The notes under the pieces are model-generated. The model saw only the letters and a program-made list of their open reading frames with translations. It ran no database searches and was not told the origin of the DNA. Positions 40,997-48,572 of a DNA stretch of 64,000 bases are shown in pieces. The stretch spans positions 1,074,501 through 1,138,500 of the forward strand of contig NZ_CP060718.1 of NCBI RefSeq assembly GCF_014396785.1. The letters are read 5' to 3'. The number at the start of each line of letters is the position of its first letter. Position 1 is the stretch's first letter. A program made the position numbers and the translations under genes. Source of the DNA: Sphingomonas lutea. Its GTDB lineage: Bacteria > Pseudomonadota > Alphaproteobacteria > Sphingomonadales > Sphingomonadaceae.

Positions 40997-42343
40997 CTAT
41001 CCCGCGCTTTGCGACAGGAAGCCGGGGAGCGGCCCGTTCCACTCGTTCTTGAGGTCCTCGACCACCAGCGAGCGTTCGGGGACGGGTTCGTCGCGCGGTT
41101 CGGGTTGCGGTTCAGGCTTGGCTGCGGCGGGCTTGCGCTCGCCGCGCGGCTTGCGTTCGGGGCGCGGCTTGCGCGCTTCGCGCTCCGGTTCCGCGGGCGG
41201 CGCATCTTCGGCGGGCGCGGCAGTGGGCGCTACTTCACCGGCACGCGGGATCTTGTGCCCGATCAGCTTCTCGATCCGCTCGACCGCTTCGGCATCCTCG
41301 CGCGTGGCCAGCGTGATGGCGATGCCCGTCATTCCCGCGCGGCCGGTGCGGCCGATCCGGTGAATGTAATCGTCGGGCTGCCACGGCACGTCGAAGTTGA
41401 CGACATGGCTGACGCCTTTGACGTCGAGGCCGCGCGCGGCGACGTCCGACGCGACGAGGATGTTGATCTCGTCCTTCTTGAAACGGTCGAATTCGGCGAT
41501 GCGGTCCGACTGGTCCATGTCGCCCTGGATCTGGCCGACCGAAAAGCCCGAGCGCTTGAGGCTGGTCGCAAGCTCGCGCACCGTAGTCTTGCGGTTGGAA
41601 AAGACGATCGCGTTCTTGAATTCCTCGTGGCGCAGGATGTCGCGCAGTGCGTCGCGCTTCTTGTCGCCGCGAACCACGACCAGGCGCTGTTCGATGTTGA
41701 CGTTGGCGGTCGCCGGACGCGCGACCTCGACGCGCTTGGGATCGTTGAGGAACTTGGCCGCCAGCTTCTGGATCGGCGGCGGCATGGTCGCCGAGAACAG
41801 CAGGGTCTGGCGCGATTTTGGCAGCTTCGAGCAGATTTCCTCGATGTCCGGGATGAAGCCCATGTCGAGCATGCGGTCGGCTTCGTCGATGACCAACAGT
41901 TCGCAGCCGGTGAGCAGGATCTTGCCGCGGCCGAACAGGTCCATCAGGCGCCCAGGCGTGGCGATCAGCACGTCGACGCCCTTTTCGAGCGCCTTGACCT
42001 GGTCGCCCATCTGAACGCCGCCGATCAGCAGCGCCATCGAAAGCTTGTTGTACTTGCCGTATTTCTCGAAATTCTCCGAAACCTGCTGCGCCAGCTCGCG
42101 CGTCGGTTCGAGGATGAGGCTGCGCGGCATGCGCGCGCGGCTGCGGCCGTGGCCTAGGATGTCGATCATCGGCAGGACAAAGGCGGCGGTCTTGCCGGTG
42201 CCTGTTTGCGCAATCCCGATCAGATCCTTGCCCATGAGAATCGACGGGATGGCGGCGCGCTGGATCGGCGTTGGCTCGGGATAGCCGCTGTCGTCCACGG
42301 CGCGGAGCAACTGGTCGGAAAGGCCGAGATCGGCAAAAGTCAT
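40997..42343 (-). CDS. DEAD-box RNA helicase (RhlE-like)
   Basis: 448 aa. Motifs in order: Q motif (FADLGLSDQLLRAVDDSGYPEPTPIQ), motif I AQTGTGKT, Ia PTRELAQQ, Ib TPGRLMD, II DEAD, III SAT, IV-V (VFSNRKTT; VASDVAARGLDVKGV) and VI HRIGRTGRAG. After about residue 360 the C-terminus is a Pro/Lys/Glu-rich, likely disordered, RNA-binding tail (EAPP...RKPRGERKPAAAKPEPQPEP). This fits RhlE-type helicases acting in ribosome assembly or RNA decay, perhaps cold-induced. Its promoter region lies at 42344-42438. Confidence 0.93.
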   Translation of the reverse strand: MTFADLGLSDQLLRAVDDSGYPEPTPIQRAAIPSILMGKDLIGIAQTGTGKTAAFVLPMIDILGHGRSRARMPRSLILEPTRELAQQVSENFEKYGKYNKLSMALLIGGVQMGDQVKALEKGVDVLIATPGRLMDLFGRGKILLTGCELLVIDEADRMLDMGFIPDIEEICSKLPKSRQTLLFSATMPPPIQKLAAKFLNDPKRVEVARPATANVNIEQRLVVVRGDKKRDALRDILRHEEFKNAIVFSNRKTTVRELATSLKRSGFSVGQIQGDMDQSDRIAEFDRFKKDEINILVASDVAARGLDVKGVSHVVNFDVPWQPDDYIHRIGRTGRAGMTGIAITLATREDAEAVERIEKLIGHKIPRAGEVAPTAAPAEDAPPAEPEREARKPRPERKPRGERKPAAAKPEPQPEPRDEPVPERSLVVEDLKNEWNGPLPGFLSQSAG

Positions 42344-42438
42344 TCAGGTTCCGGAAGAAAGAGGGTGGCGCACGTGTTCTTTTGCACGGTGCCAGATGCT
42401 ATCGCGTAGGCCGCAGAAGCGCGGAAAAGTCAAGGATT

Positions 42439-42903
42439 CTAGTCGCGTTCCCTGGGGACCAGATGACGAAATCGCTCGATGGTGCAGCTTGCGCCCATCC
42501 GCGAATGGACTTCGTCGCGTTCGGCGCAGATTCGCCAGTCCTCCGGCTGCAGATAGAAACCGGCATAGAAATCCAGCGCTTCGCAGCCGTCCTCGAGCCG
42601 TGCGCGGACGCGCTCGCGGTTGGACAGGATGAAATCGACTTCTTCCGGGCCGGACAGGATCGCGCGCCGGATTTCGGTCGCGGGAATACATTTGGGACCC
42701 TTCTTTTCGACCCACTCGACGCGCGGCGCGGCGGGGCGGGGCATGACAGGGACGCGCAGGATCACCTCGTCCTGGACGACAAGCCGCGTTACCGATTGCA
42801 CCGTGCCGGACTGGACGGCGAACACGCCGACCAGCACTGGCACAAGTCCGAGGAACATTGCCGGAGTCACTTCAAAGGGCCCGCCATCGCTGCGCCGGGG
42901 CAT
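42439..42903 (-). CDS. Membrane-anchored hypothetical protein
   Basis: 154 aa. After a short N-terminus there is one hydrophobic helix (residues 15-31, AMFLGLVPVLVGVFAVQ), then a soluble, probably periplasmic, part with two conserved-looking segments: CIPATEIRRAILSGPEEVDFILSNRERVRARLEDGCEALDFYAGFYLQPED, and RICAERDEVHSRMGASCTIERF. Five cysteines suggest disulfides. Proteins like this are seen as uncharacterised single genes in sphingomonads. Divergent from sapC, 157 bases away, and ends 95 bases before the helicase start on the same strand. Confidence 0.75.
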   Translation of the reverse strand: MPRRSDGGPFEVTPAMFLGLVPVLVGVFAVQSGTVQSVTRLVVQDEVILRVPVMPRPAAPRVEWVEKKGPKCIPATEIRRAILSGPEEVDFILSNRERVRARLEDGCEALDFYAGFYLQPEDWRICAERDEVHSRMGASCTIERFRHLVPRERD

Positions 42904-43060
42904 CGCAGCGGGGCGTTGAACAACTGATGAACTCGATCACTGGTGCAAATGGTGGCGGCTTGCCTTTGCCGGTCAACCTTAATAGAGCCTGCGCCGATAC
43001 GGATTTGCCGGGCTGTTCGCATGGCGACCCCGTAGTCCGGACCCCAGGAGATCGATCAAA

Positions 43061-43852
43061 ATGGCGAGCGTAGCGCCGAATCAAAACCTGCCCCTGTTCT
43101 ACAATGCCATCGAGCCGATCAATGTCGGCCAGCACGGCAAGATGAAGCTTCGCACCGGCCTCAAGGTGCCGCGCTTTGCAGCCGGCCATGCCGTCCCGGT
43201 GACGGTGGATGAATTCGCGCTTGTCCAGCGCCACTTCCCGATCGTGTTCGCGATCGGCGACAATCCGGTTCCGATCGCGCTCATGGGCCTCAATGAAGGG
43301 GTCAACGTCTTCCTCAACGACGACGGCAGCATGCGCGACGAGACGGTCTACATGCCCGCTTACCTCCGCCGCTTTCCGTTCCTTCTGGCGCGGCTGCGTC
43401 CGGAATCGGACGAATTGTCCTTGTGCTTCGATCCCACGTCGGAAGTGCTCGGCACCGGCAAGGAAGGCGAGGCCGTGTTCGACGGCGAACAGCCGAGCGA
43501 AGCGACCAAGTCCATCCTGAGCTTCTGTGAGCAGTTCGAGGCCGCGGGCCAGCGCACCGCCGCCTTCGTCGAGGAACTCAAGAAGTCGGAGCTTCTGATG
43601 GAAGGCGAGGTCGCCATCCAGCCGCAGGGCACCGAGCAGCCATTCGTCTATCGCGGGTTCAAGATGGTCGACGAGGAAAAGCTCCGCGGCCTGCGCGGCG
43701 ACGAGCTGCGCAAGATGAATCAGACCGGCCTCCTGCCGCTGATCTACGCGCACCTTTTCTCGCTGACGCTGATGCGCGATGTGTTCGGCCGCCAGGTGGC
43801 ACAGGGCAAGACGCCCAACCTGCCGGTCCAGCAGGCACCCGAGACGGTCTGA
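43061..43852 (+). CDS. SapC family protein
   Basis: 263 aa. The SapC signature is visible throughout: PLFYNAIEPINVGQHGKMKLR, FAAGHAVPVTVDEFALVQRHFPIVFA, DETVYMPAYLRRFPFLLARLRPESDELSLCFD, FKMVDEEKLRGLRGDELRKMNQTGLLPLIYAHLFSL. Relatives are linked to S-layer or outer-membrane surface components and to TonB-dependent uptake loci; the molecular role is unresolved. A clean CAGGAGA Shine-Dalgarno precedes the ATG. The stop is 6 bases from the convergent N-formylglutamate amidohydrolase gene. Confidence 0.92.
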   Translation: MASVAPNQNLPLFYNAIEPINVGQHGKMKLRTGLKVPRFAAGHAVPVTVDEFALVQRHFPIVFAIGDNPVPIALMGLNEGVNVFLNDDGSMRDETVYMPAYLRRFPFLLARLRPESDELSLCFDPTSEVLGTGKEGEAVFDGEQPSEATKSILSFCEQFEAAGQRTAAFVEELKKSELLMEGEVAIQPQGTEQPFVYRGFKMVDEEKLRGLRGDELRKMNQTGLLPLIYAHLFSLTLMRDVFGRQVAQGKTPNLPVQQAPETV

Positions 43853-43858
43853 CCCGTC

Positions 43859-44698
43859 CTACTCGGCCGCCGTCGCGTACGGCTGATCGAGCAAGGCTTG
43901 ACCCAGGCCGACCGCCAGGGCTTCGATCAGCAAGGAAGCGCGGTCGAAGCCCGGGCCCGGTTCGCTCAATCCGCCATCCAGGTACCAGCGGCGGTCGATT
44001 TCAATCTGCAGCGCATGGACGCCGCGGGCCGGCGCGCCGTGCCGCTCGACCACGTGGCCGCCCGCGAACGGCTCATTGAGCCCCGCGTCAAAGCCCTGGC
44101 GTCGGGCGATGGCCAGCGCTTCATCGGCGACCCACGCGCTCGCCGAACGGCCGCGGGCGTCGCCGAAGACGATGGGCGGGACGCCCGCGGCCGGCGGCGG
44201 CATCGAGTGGCAGTCGAGCAGCAGGGCGCACCCAAAGCGGTCGAGCAGCAATCCCAGCTGGTCCTCGATCGCACGGTGATAGGGTCGGTGCGCCTGCTCG
44301 AGCCGATCCTCAAGCTGCGCGCGGGTGACCGCCCGCCGCCACAGATAGCCGTGCTGCTGCGTGCGCGCGGGAACGATGCCCAGGCCGCCGCGCGCTCGTG
44401 CGGTCATCGGGCCGCGACGCGCGCCTTCAATGATCGCCGGATCGACCTCGTCTTCAGCGCGGTTGCAATCGACCGCGGCGCGCGGCGCGCGCGCAACGAC
44501 CGCGCCGCAGCCGCGCTGGATCGCGCGCCAGGCGAGCCGGTCGACCAAAGGGTCCTCCAACTTGGCCAGAGCGGCGCGTCCCCGGCAGGCCGACGCAATC
44601 AGCCAATCCGGATAGTCGCGGCCCGAATGCGGCACCGAGAGGAGCACGGGAAGCGGGCCGCGCGGCGGGTGGACAAGGGGTGGGGCGAGGAGGGTCAC
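43859..44698 (-). CDS. N-formylglutamate amidohydrolase
   Basis: 279 aa. Hydrolyses N-formyl-L-glutamate or related N-formyl/N-acyl amides (histidine degradation). Conserved blocks: LLSVPHSGRDYP (metal-binding His), RAAVDCNRAEDEVDP, LLDCHSMPPP, and GVHALQIEIDRRWYLD. The GTG at 44698 is the first reasonable start; a GGGACGG stretch lies about 10 nt upstream, and the frame continues farther without a good start. No other hut gene is nearby; divergent from cpdR, with only about 100 bases between the two starts. Confidence 0.9.
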   Translation of the reverse strand: MTLLAPPLVHPPRGPLPVLLSVPHSGRDYPDWLIASACRGRAALAKLEDPLVDRLAWRAIQRGCGAVVARAPRAAVDCNRAEDEVDPAIIEGARRGPMTARARGGLGIVPARTQQHGYLWRRAVTRAQLEDRLEQAHRPYHRAIEDQLGLLLDRFGCALLLDCHSMPPPAAGVPPIVFGDARGRSASAWVADEALAIARRQGFDAGLNEPFAGGHVVERHGAPARGVHALQIEIDRRWYLDGGLSEPGPGFDRASLLIEALAVGLGQALLDQPYATAAE

Positions 44699-44801
44699 AG
44701 TTAAATTCCGTCCCAGATTAGGACTTTGCACAGGGGGCTGCAACGCGCCGGCCGCCCATTCGCTTCTGGCAAATCGCAAATGATGGGCGCATAAACGGGC
44801 A

Positions 44802-45179
44802 ATGGCGAGAATCCTGCTGGCTGAAGACGACACGTCGATGCGCGAATATCTGCAGCGCGCGCTGCAGCGTGTGGGCTATGAAGTGGCCGCCGTCGGCTGC
44901 GGCACCGAGGCCATTCCGCTGCTCGAGACGGAGCAGTTCGATTTGCTGTTGACCGACATCGTGATGCCCGAAATGGATGGGATCGAACTGGCCCAAAAGG
45001 CAAGCGCCATCGACCCCGCGATCCGCGTCATGTTCATCACCGGCTTTGCCGCCGTGGCGCTCCAGGGCGGCCGCACCGCGCCCGAGGCCAAGCTTCTGTC
45101 CAAGCCCTTCCACCTTAAGGATTTGGTGATGGAGGTCGACCGCATCTTCCAGACCGAGGACCAGCACGGACGCCTCTAG
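44802..45179 (+). CDS. cpdR: Cell-cycle response regulator CpdR
   Basis: 125-aa single-domain receiver. Phospho-acceptor Asp51 lies in LLTDIVMPEMDGIELAQKAS; acidic pocket AEDD (8-11); switch residue T80 in VMFITGFAAVALQG; Lys106 in LLSKPFHLKDLV. The sequence FDLLLTDIVMPEMDGIELA-KAS...MFITGFAAVAL is diagnostic for CpdR, which in its unphosphorylated form directs ClpXP to the cell pole to degrade CtrA. No kinase gene is next to it. The convergent gene 45115-46019 appears to overlap its 3' end. Confidence 0.94.
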   Translation: MARILLAEDDTSMREYLQRALQRVGYEVAAVGCGTEAIPLLETEQFDLLLTDIVMPEMDGIELAQKASAIDPAIRVMFITGFAAVALQGGRTAPEAKLLSKPFHLKDLVMEVDRIFQTEDQHGRL

Positions 45180-46019
45180 ACGCCGTAACCGACGCGGTTG
45201 CGTGCCACAGGTCGCCAAGCCAGTCGTCAAGGTCAACGGGATCGAACGGGTCGAGGCCCGACCCCGGAAACAGGCAGAATTCGCCGAACTGATAGCGGCC
45301 ATCGATGTTGAAGAAATCGGTGCGGATGAAATCGTGCCCGGCCCCCAGGCGCTCGGCGGCGGCGAACATCGCATCGAGGTTCGCTGGGGCTGATCGGCGG
45401 CTTCGTTGCCGGGACAGGATGCGCCAATCGCGGTCGAGCTGCGTCCAGCGGTGCTGCGCGGTGCCGCGGCCCTCGTGAAGCTGGATCATCTCCGCGCGCC
45501 CGCCGAAGACGTAGATTTTGTAGTCCAGCGGCAGCCGATCGGGGAAGAGAGATACGGTTCGACGAGCAGCGCCCGGCGCGCAATGCCATAATGCCATTCG
45601 CCGAGCGCCGCGCCGTAGGTGCTGCGCATCCACGCAAAGCTGCGGATCCGCGCGCGGCGCCAATCGGCCATGTTGCGCACGACGACAAACTGGCCGCAGC
45701 CGTGATTGGCCTTGACCACGAATGGCATCGGCCAATGCGGTGTGCCCGGCAGGCGCTGCCCGTGCCACAGGACTGGAACGACATGCTGATCGCCCAGGCG
45801 CTCGGCGGCGATGGCCTTGGCCTGCAGCTTGTCGGTCAGGCGCGCGAGGGCCACGCGGCGATCGTTGAGCTTGCGCCACTGCACCCATTCGGTGAAGCGG
45901 CGCGGCCGCTCAAGGTCAGGCCAGCGGCCGTGCCGCCACAAATATAATAGCGACAGTGCCCGCGCCGTCGGCGGCCTGTGCGCATCGCCCAAGGCCCGCG
46001 GCAGCGCGGCCGCGGGCAT
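45115..46019 (-). pseudogene. ATP-grasp (TupA-like/amidoligase) protein, frameshifted
   Basis: From ATG 46019 the protein reads MPAAALPRALGDAHRPPTARALSLLYLWRHGRWPD..., then ATP-grasp segments KLNDRRVALARLTDKLQAK, PFVVKANHGCGQFVVV, and ALLVEPYLSS. At 45541-45544 (four Gs on the plus strand) the frame is lost; with one more base it continues PDRLPLDYKIYVFGGRAEMIQ...RTDFFNIDGRYQFGEFCLFPGSG, the C-terminal metal- and ATP-binding part. Total about 300 codons. The pattern (KANHG; DYKIYVFGG; DFFNIDG) is that of ATPgrasp_TupA/'ATP-grasp fold amidoligase' proteins, which join amino groups to acids. It starts 2 bases after the DUF1989 gene, as the last member of that operon. Real decay or a sequencing error. 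Confidence 0.75.
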
Positions 46020-46021
46020 CG

Positions 46022-46603
46022 TCAATCGACCTGCCAGTGGATCGGCTTGAAGCTGCCGTTGTTCGACTGCAGCGCCGAGCAAGCAGTGAGGCCGATGATC
46101 AGGTCCATGCGTGCCTCGAACACGATCCGATCGCCGGCCTTCGACAACGGCGGATCGACGCTGATCGCGCCTGACGTGCCGTCGACCTGTACGTTCATGA
46201 AGCAATTGAAGGCGGCGGGGATCATATCCTCTTCAATAGCATAAGGTGCCAGCGCCTGCGCGAGGTTGCCGAAGCAGCCCTGATGCGGGTCGCTGTCGCC
46301 ATAGATGATCCGGAACGTGTCCTTCGAGCAGGGCGTGAGCAGGAAATCATGCCGCCCGACGCTGTCTTCAACGATGTCGAGCATGATGTTCGAACGGTTG
46401 GAATAAAGTGGGTCGCCGGCGGTGAGGAAAATCTTGCTGGCATAATCGAACGTGCGCCCCGCGCTGATGACCTCCCGCACGTCGGCGCGGTTGAAGGCGA
46501 GGAGGTCGGCCACTTGCTCGCCCTGGGGATCGATGATCGTCAGCCGCTGCCCACGGTCGAGCGTAAACGCCACGCCCGAGCGCGGCGCGATCTCATGCGG
46601 CAT
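46022..46603 (-). CDS. DUF1989 / urea carboxylase-associated family protein
   Basis: 193 aa. The family pattern is clear: AFTLDRGQRLTIIDPQGEQVADLLAFN, EVISAGRTFDYASKIFLTAGDPLYSNRSNIMLDIVEDSVGRHDFLLTPCSKDTF, NCFMNVQVDG, and DLIIGLTACSAL. DUF1989 proteins accompany urea carboxylase (UAAP1/2), and characterised members are the two subunits of carboxyguanidine deiminase in guanidine breakdown; here only one copy is present and no carboxylase is near. GGAG lies 8-9 nt before ATG 46603. It overlaps the end of the YqcI/YcgG gene by 11 bases, and the ATP-grasp gene follows 2 bases later: a tight operon. Confidence 0.88.
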   Translation of the reverse strand: MPHEIAPRSGVAFTLDRGQRLTIIDPQGEQVADLLAFNRADVREVISAGRTFDYASKIFLTAGDPLYSNRSNIMLDIVEDSVGRHDFLLTPCSKDTFRIIYGDSDPHQGCFGNLAQALAPYAIEEDMIPAAFNCFMNVQVDGTSGAISVDPPLSKAGDRIVFEARMDLIIGLTACSALQSNNGSFKPIHWQVD

Positions 46604-47285
46604 CGCGCTTGCTCCGCCCGCTGAACGGGCAGGTCCAGCCCGGTTCGACCGCGCGGCCGCTATACTGCCGCGCCGCCGAGACCGAGCCATGCGGCGCAAG
46701 CATCGGATTGGGCGATCCGGCCAGCTTGACGTCCCGGTCGATGATCGTTTCGCGCAGCCGGTCGTAGCGGCCTTGCGCGCGCAACTGCTCGAACTGGTCG
46801 TGGAGGTTGAAGACCAGCGCGGGGTAGGCGAAGCGCCGCGCGGGCCGGCTTGCCTTGGGATGGAGGCCGACGACGAAAAAGGCCTCGCCGCCAAAGCTCA
46901 TCGCGAAATGCGGATCCTCGGGGTCGTGCGCGACGCGCCGGTCGGGCTGCTGGCCGAGCCATTCGTCCTTGGCCGTCAGCGAGTTCAAGCGCGTCCACAG
47001 CAGGCGTTCGAAGGCCGCTTCATCGTCAGGGGCGCCGGACGCGAAGATCACCGCCAGCGACTGAAACAATTGCGGGTCGGCGCGGTAGGAGCGGGCAAGA
47101 TCGAGCAGCGCGGGTATGATGCGCAAATCGTCCCACGCCGAGCCGAGGTCGCGCGCGACGACGAAGCGCATCCCGGCGCGGTTGAGCGCGGCCTTGGCGC
47201 CCACGCAAGGAAAGCCCGCGCCGGCGATGAAGTCGGTGAACCGCCCAACGAGCGGATGATCGAGGTCGTTTTCAGGGGAAAGCAT
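46593..47285 (-). CDS. YqcI/YcgG family heme-dependent N-oxygenase-like protein
   Basis: 230 aa. Matches YqcI/YcgG (PF08892): FIAGAGFPCVGAKAALNRAGMRFVVARDLGSAWDD, FQSLAVIFASGA, AFERLLWTRLNSL, SFGGEAFFVVGLHPKASRPARRFAYPALVFNLHDQFEQLR and a C-terminal PGWTCPFS with a late Cys. Characterised relatives (GntA of guanitoxin synthesis, DcsA of D-cycloserine synthesis) are heme enzymes that N-hydroxylate arginine or related guanidines. It is the first gene of a three-gene operon (46593-47285, 46022-46603, 45115-46019). Substrate here is unknown, but DUF1989 also acts on guanidino groups. Confidence 0.85.
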   Translation of the reverse strand: MLSPENDLDHPLVGRFTDFIAGAGFPCVGAKAALNRAGMRFVVARDLGSAWDDLRIIPALLDLARSYRADPQLFQSLAVIFASGAPDDEAAFERLLWTRLNSLTAKDEWLGQQPDRRVAHDPEDPHFAMSFGGEAFFVVGLHPKASRPARRFAYPALVFNLHDQFEQLRAQGRYDRLRETIIDRDVKLAGSPNPMLAPHGSVSAARQYSGRAVEPGWTCPFSGRSKRDAA

Positions 47286-47425
47286 GCCGCCTCTCAACGA
47301 GGCTCGCATGGGTAAGTTGCGAACCAGGACCTTTGCCCGTAGCGGCGGCGCGGCAGGGCCATGCGATCCGCACGCCGCGACAGGGTTGCGCCAGCCCGGC
47401 TCGCCGCTTAGATGCGCGTTCGAGT

Positions 47426-47500
47426 GGGCGTGTAGCTCAGTGGTAGAGCACTGTGTTGACATCGCAGGGGTCGCAAGTTCAATCCTTGCCACGCCCACCA
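47426..47500 (+). tRNA. tRNA-Val(GAC)
   Basis: Complete cloverleaf with encoded CCA. Acceptor GGGCGTG (47426-47432) pairs with CACGCCC; D stem GCTC/GAGC; anticodon stem CTGTG/CGCAG around loop TTGACAT, anticodon GAC; T arm GCAAG-TTCAATC-CTTGC. Discriminator A at 47497, CCA at 47498-47500. A TTTTT run follows immediately and may terminate transcription. Confidence 0.95.
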
Positions 47501-47534
47501 TTTTTCCCAATCAGCACAATCGCTTGAGCCGCGT

Positions 47535-48404
47535 TTAGCGGCCGCGTTCGGCCTGTGGCGGTGGGCTGCTCGCCGTCGCTGGCTTGACGAATTTCAGCGT
47601 CATCCGGTCGCTTTCGCCGATCGCGGCATATTTGGCGCGGTCCTGGTCCTTGAGCGCGAAGCTGGGCGGCAGCGTCCAGACGCCGTTGGGCCAGTCGGCG
47701 GTGTCCCTGGGGTTGGCATTCACTTCGGACGCGCCCGCGAACTGGAATCCGGCAGCCTCGGCCAGCCGGCGCACGGTCGACACCTTGATGTAGCCGCTCT
47801 TGCGCTCGCGCTCGGCGTCGGCGCTTTCGGGCAGGCGGTGGTCTTCGATCCCGAGCACGCCGCCGGGCTTGAGCATGGCGTAGATCTGCGCGAACGCCTG
47901 CGGGCTGTAATCCGCCTTGTCGTCGCGGCGATAGCCCATCCGCCAATTGTGGACGTTGCGGAAGGTCAGCACCGCATCCGCCGTCCCCGCGGGGATTTCC
48001 GCGGCCTTGCCGTCGAACACGGGGAAATCGGCAACGGGCAGCGATCCATAAAGCGCCGGATTGGCGGCCTTGAGCTTGTCGATCCCGCTACGGCCCCAAG
48101 CCGGGGCGGCGAGGATCAGCTTGCCGCCGCCCGACGCGAGATAGGGCGCAAGGATTTCGGTGTACCAGCCGCCGCCCGGCCAGATTTCGACCACCGTATG
48201 GTTCGGGCGGACGCCGAAGAAGGAGAGTGTCTCGGCGGGGTGGCGGTAGGGGTCGCGTGCGACATTTGCGACGGTGCGCGTCGGGGCCTTGATCGCAGCG
48301 GAGAGGGCTGCGGAGTCGTTTTCCGGTTGCGCGCTGGACGGTGCGGCGACGAGCGCGAGCAAGGCTGCTCCGGCGAGGCTGATCAGGGCACGGCGTGACG
48401 GCAT
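47535..48404 (-). CDS. Exported class I SAM-dependent methyltransferase-like protein
   Basis: 289 aa with a classical signal peptide (RALISLAGAALLALVAAPSSAQ). The mature part is a Rossmann methyltransferase-type domain: motif I VVEIWPGGGWYTEIL, DAVLTFRNVHNWRMG, YAMLKPGGVLGIEDHRLPES, and a late STVRRLAEAAGFQFAGASEV. The signal sequence is odd for an enzyme using cytoplasmic SAM, but this family of exported methyltransferase-like proteins is widespread in sphingomonads; the domain may have another function outside. GGGAGCAA precedes the ATG. Downstream gap to cpaF (48405-48572) shows nothing. Confidence 0.88.
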   Translation of the reverse strand: MPSRRALISLAGAALLALVAAPSSAQPENDSAALSAAIKAPTRTVANVARDPYRHPAETLSFFGVRPNHTVVEIWPGGGWYTEILAPYLASGGGKLILAAPAWGRSGIDKLKAANPALYGSLPVADFPVFDGKAAEIPAGTADAVLTFRNVHNWRMGYRRDDKADYSPQAFAQIYAMLKPGGVLGIEDHRLPESADAERERKSGYIKVSTVRRLAEAAGFQFAGASEVNANPRDTADWPNGVWTLPPSFALKDQDRAKYAAIGESDRMTLKFVKPATASSPPPQAERGR

Positions 48405-48572
48405 GAGTTGCTCCCTTGTTTTCGGGGGTCGGTTTAGGCGGGGCGGTCATGCGAGTAAATCGTAGGACGTCGATCCTGTCCGCTGGCGCGGCAGGTCGGC
48501 CGGCTTTCGCGCTCTCTTCGACATAAGGCCGGCGTCGCTGCGCGCCGGCGGCCTTATGCTCGGGCGCTCAAG

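Noticed and set aside
47426..47500. tRNA-Val as an integration site
   Set aside because: No integrase gene and no direct repeat of the tRNA 3' end found nearby.
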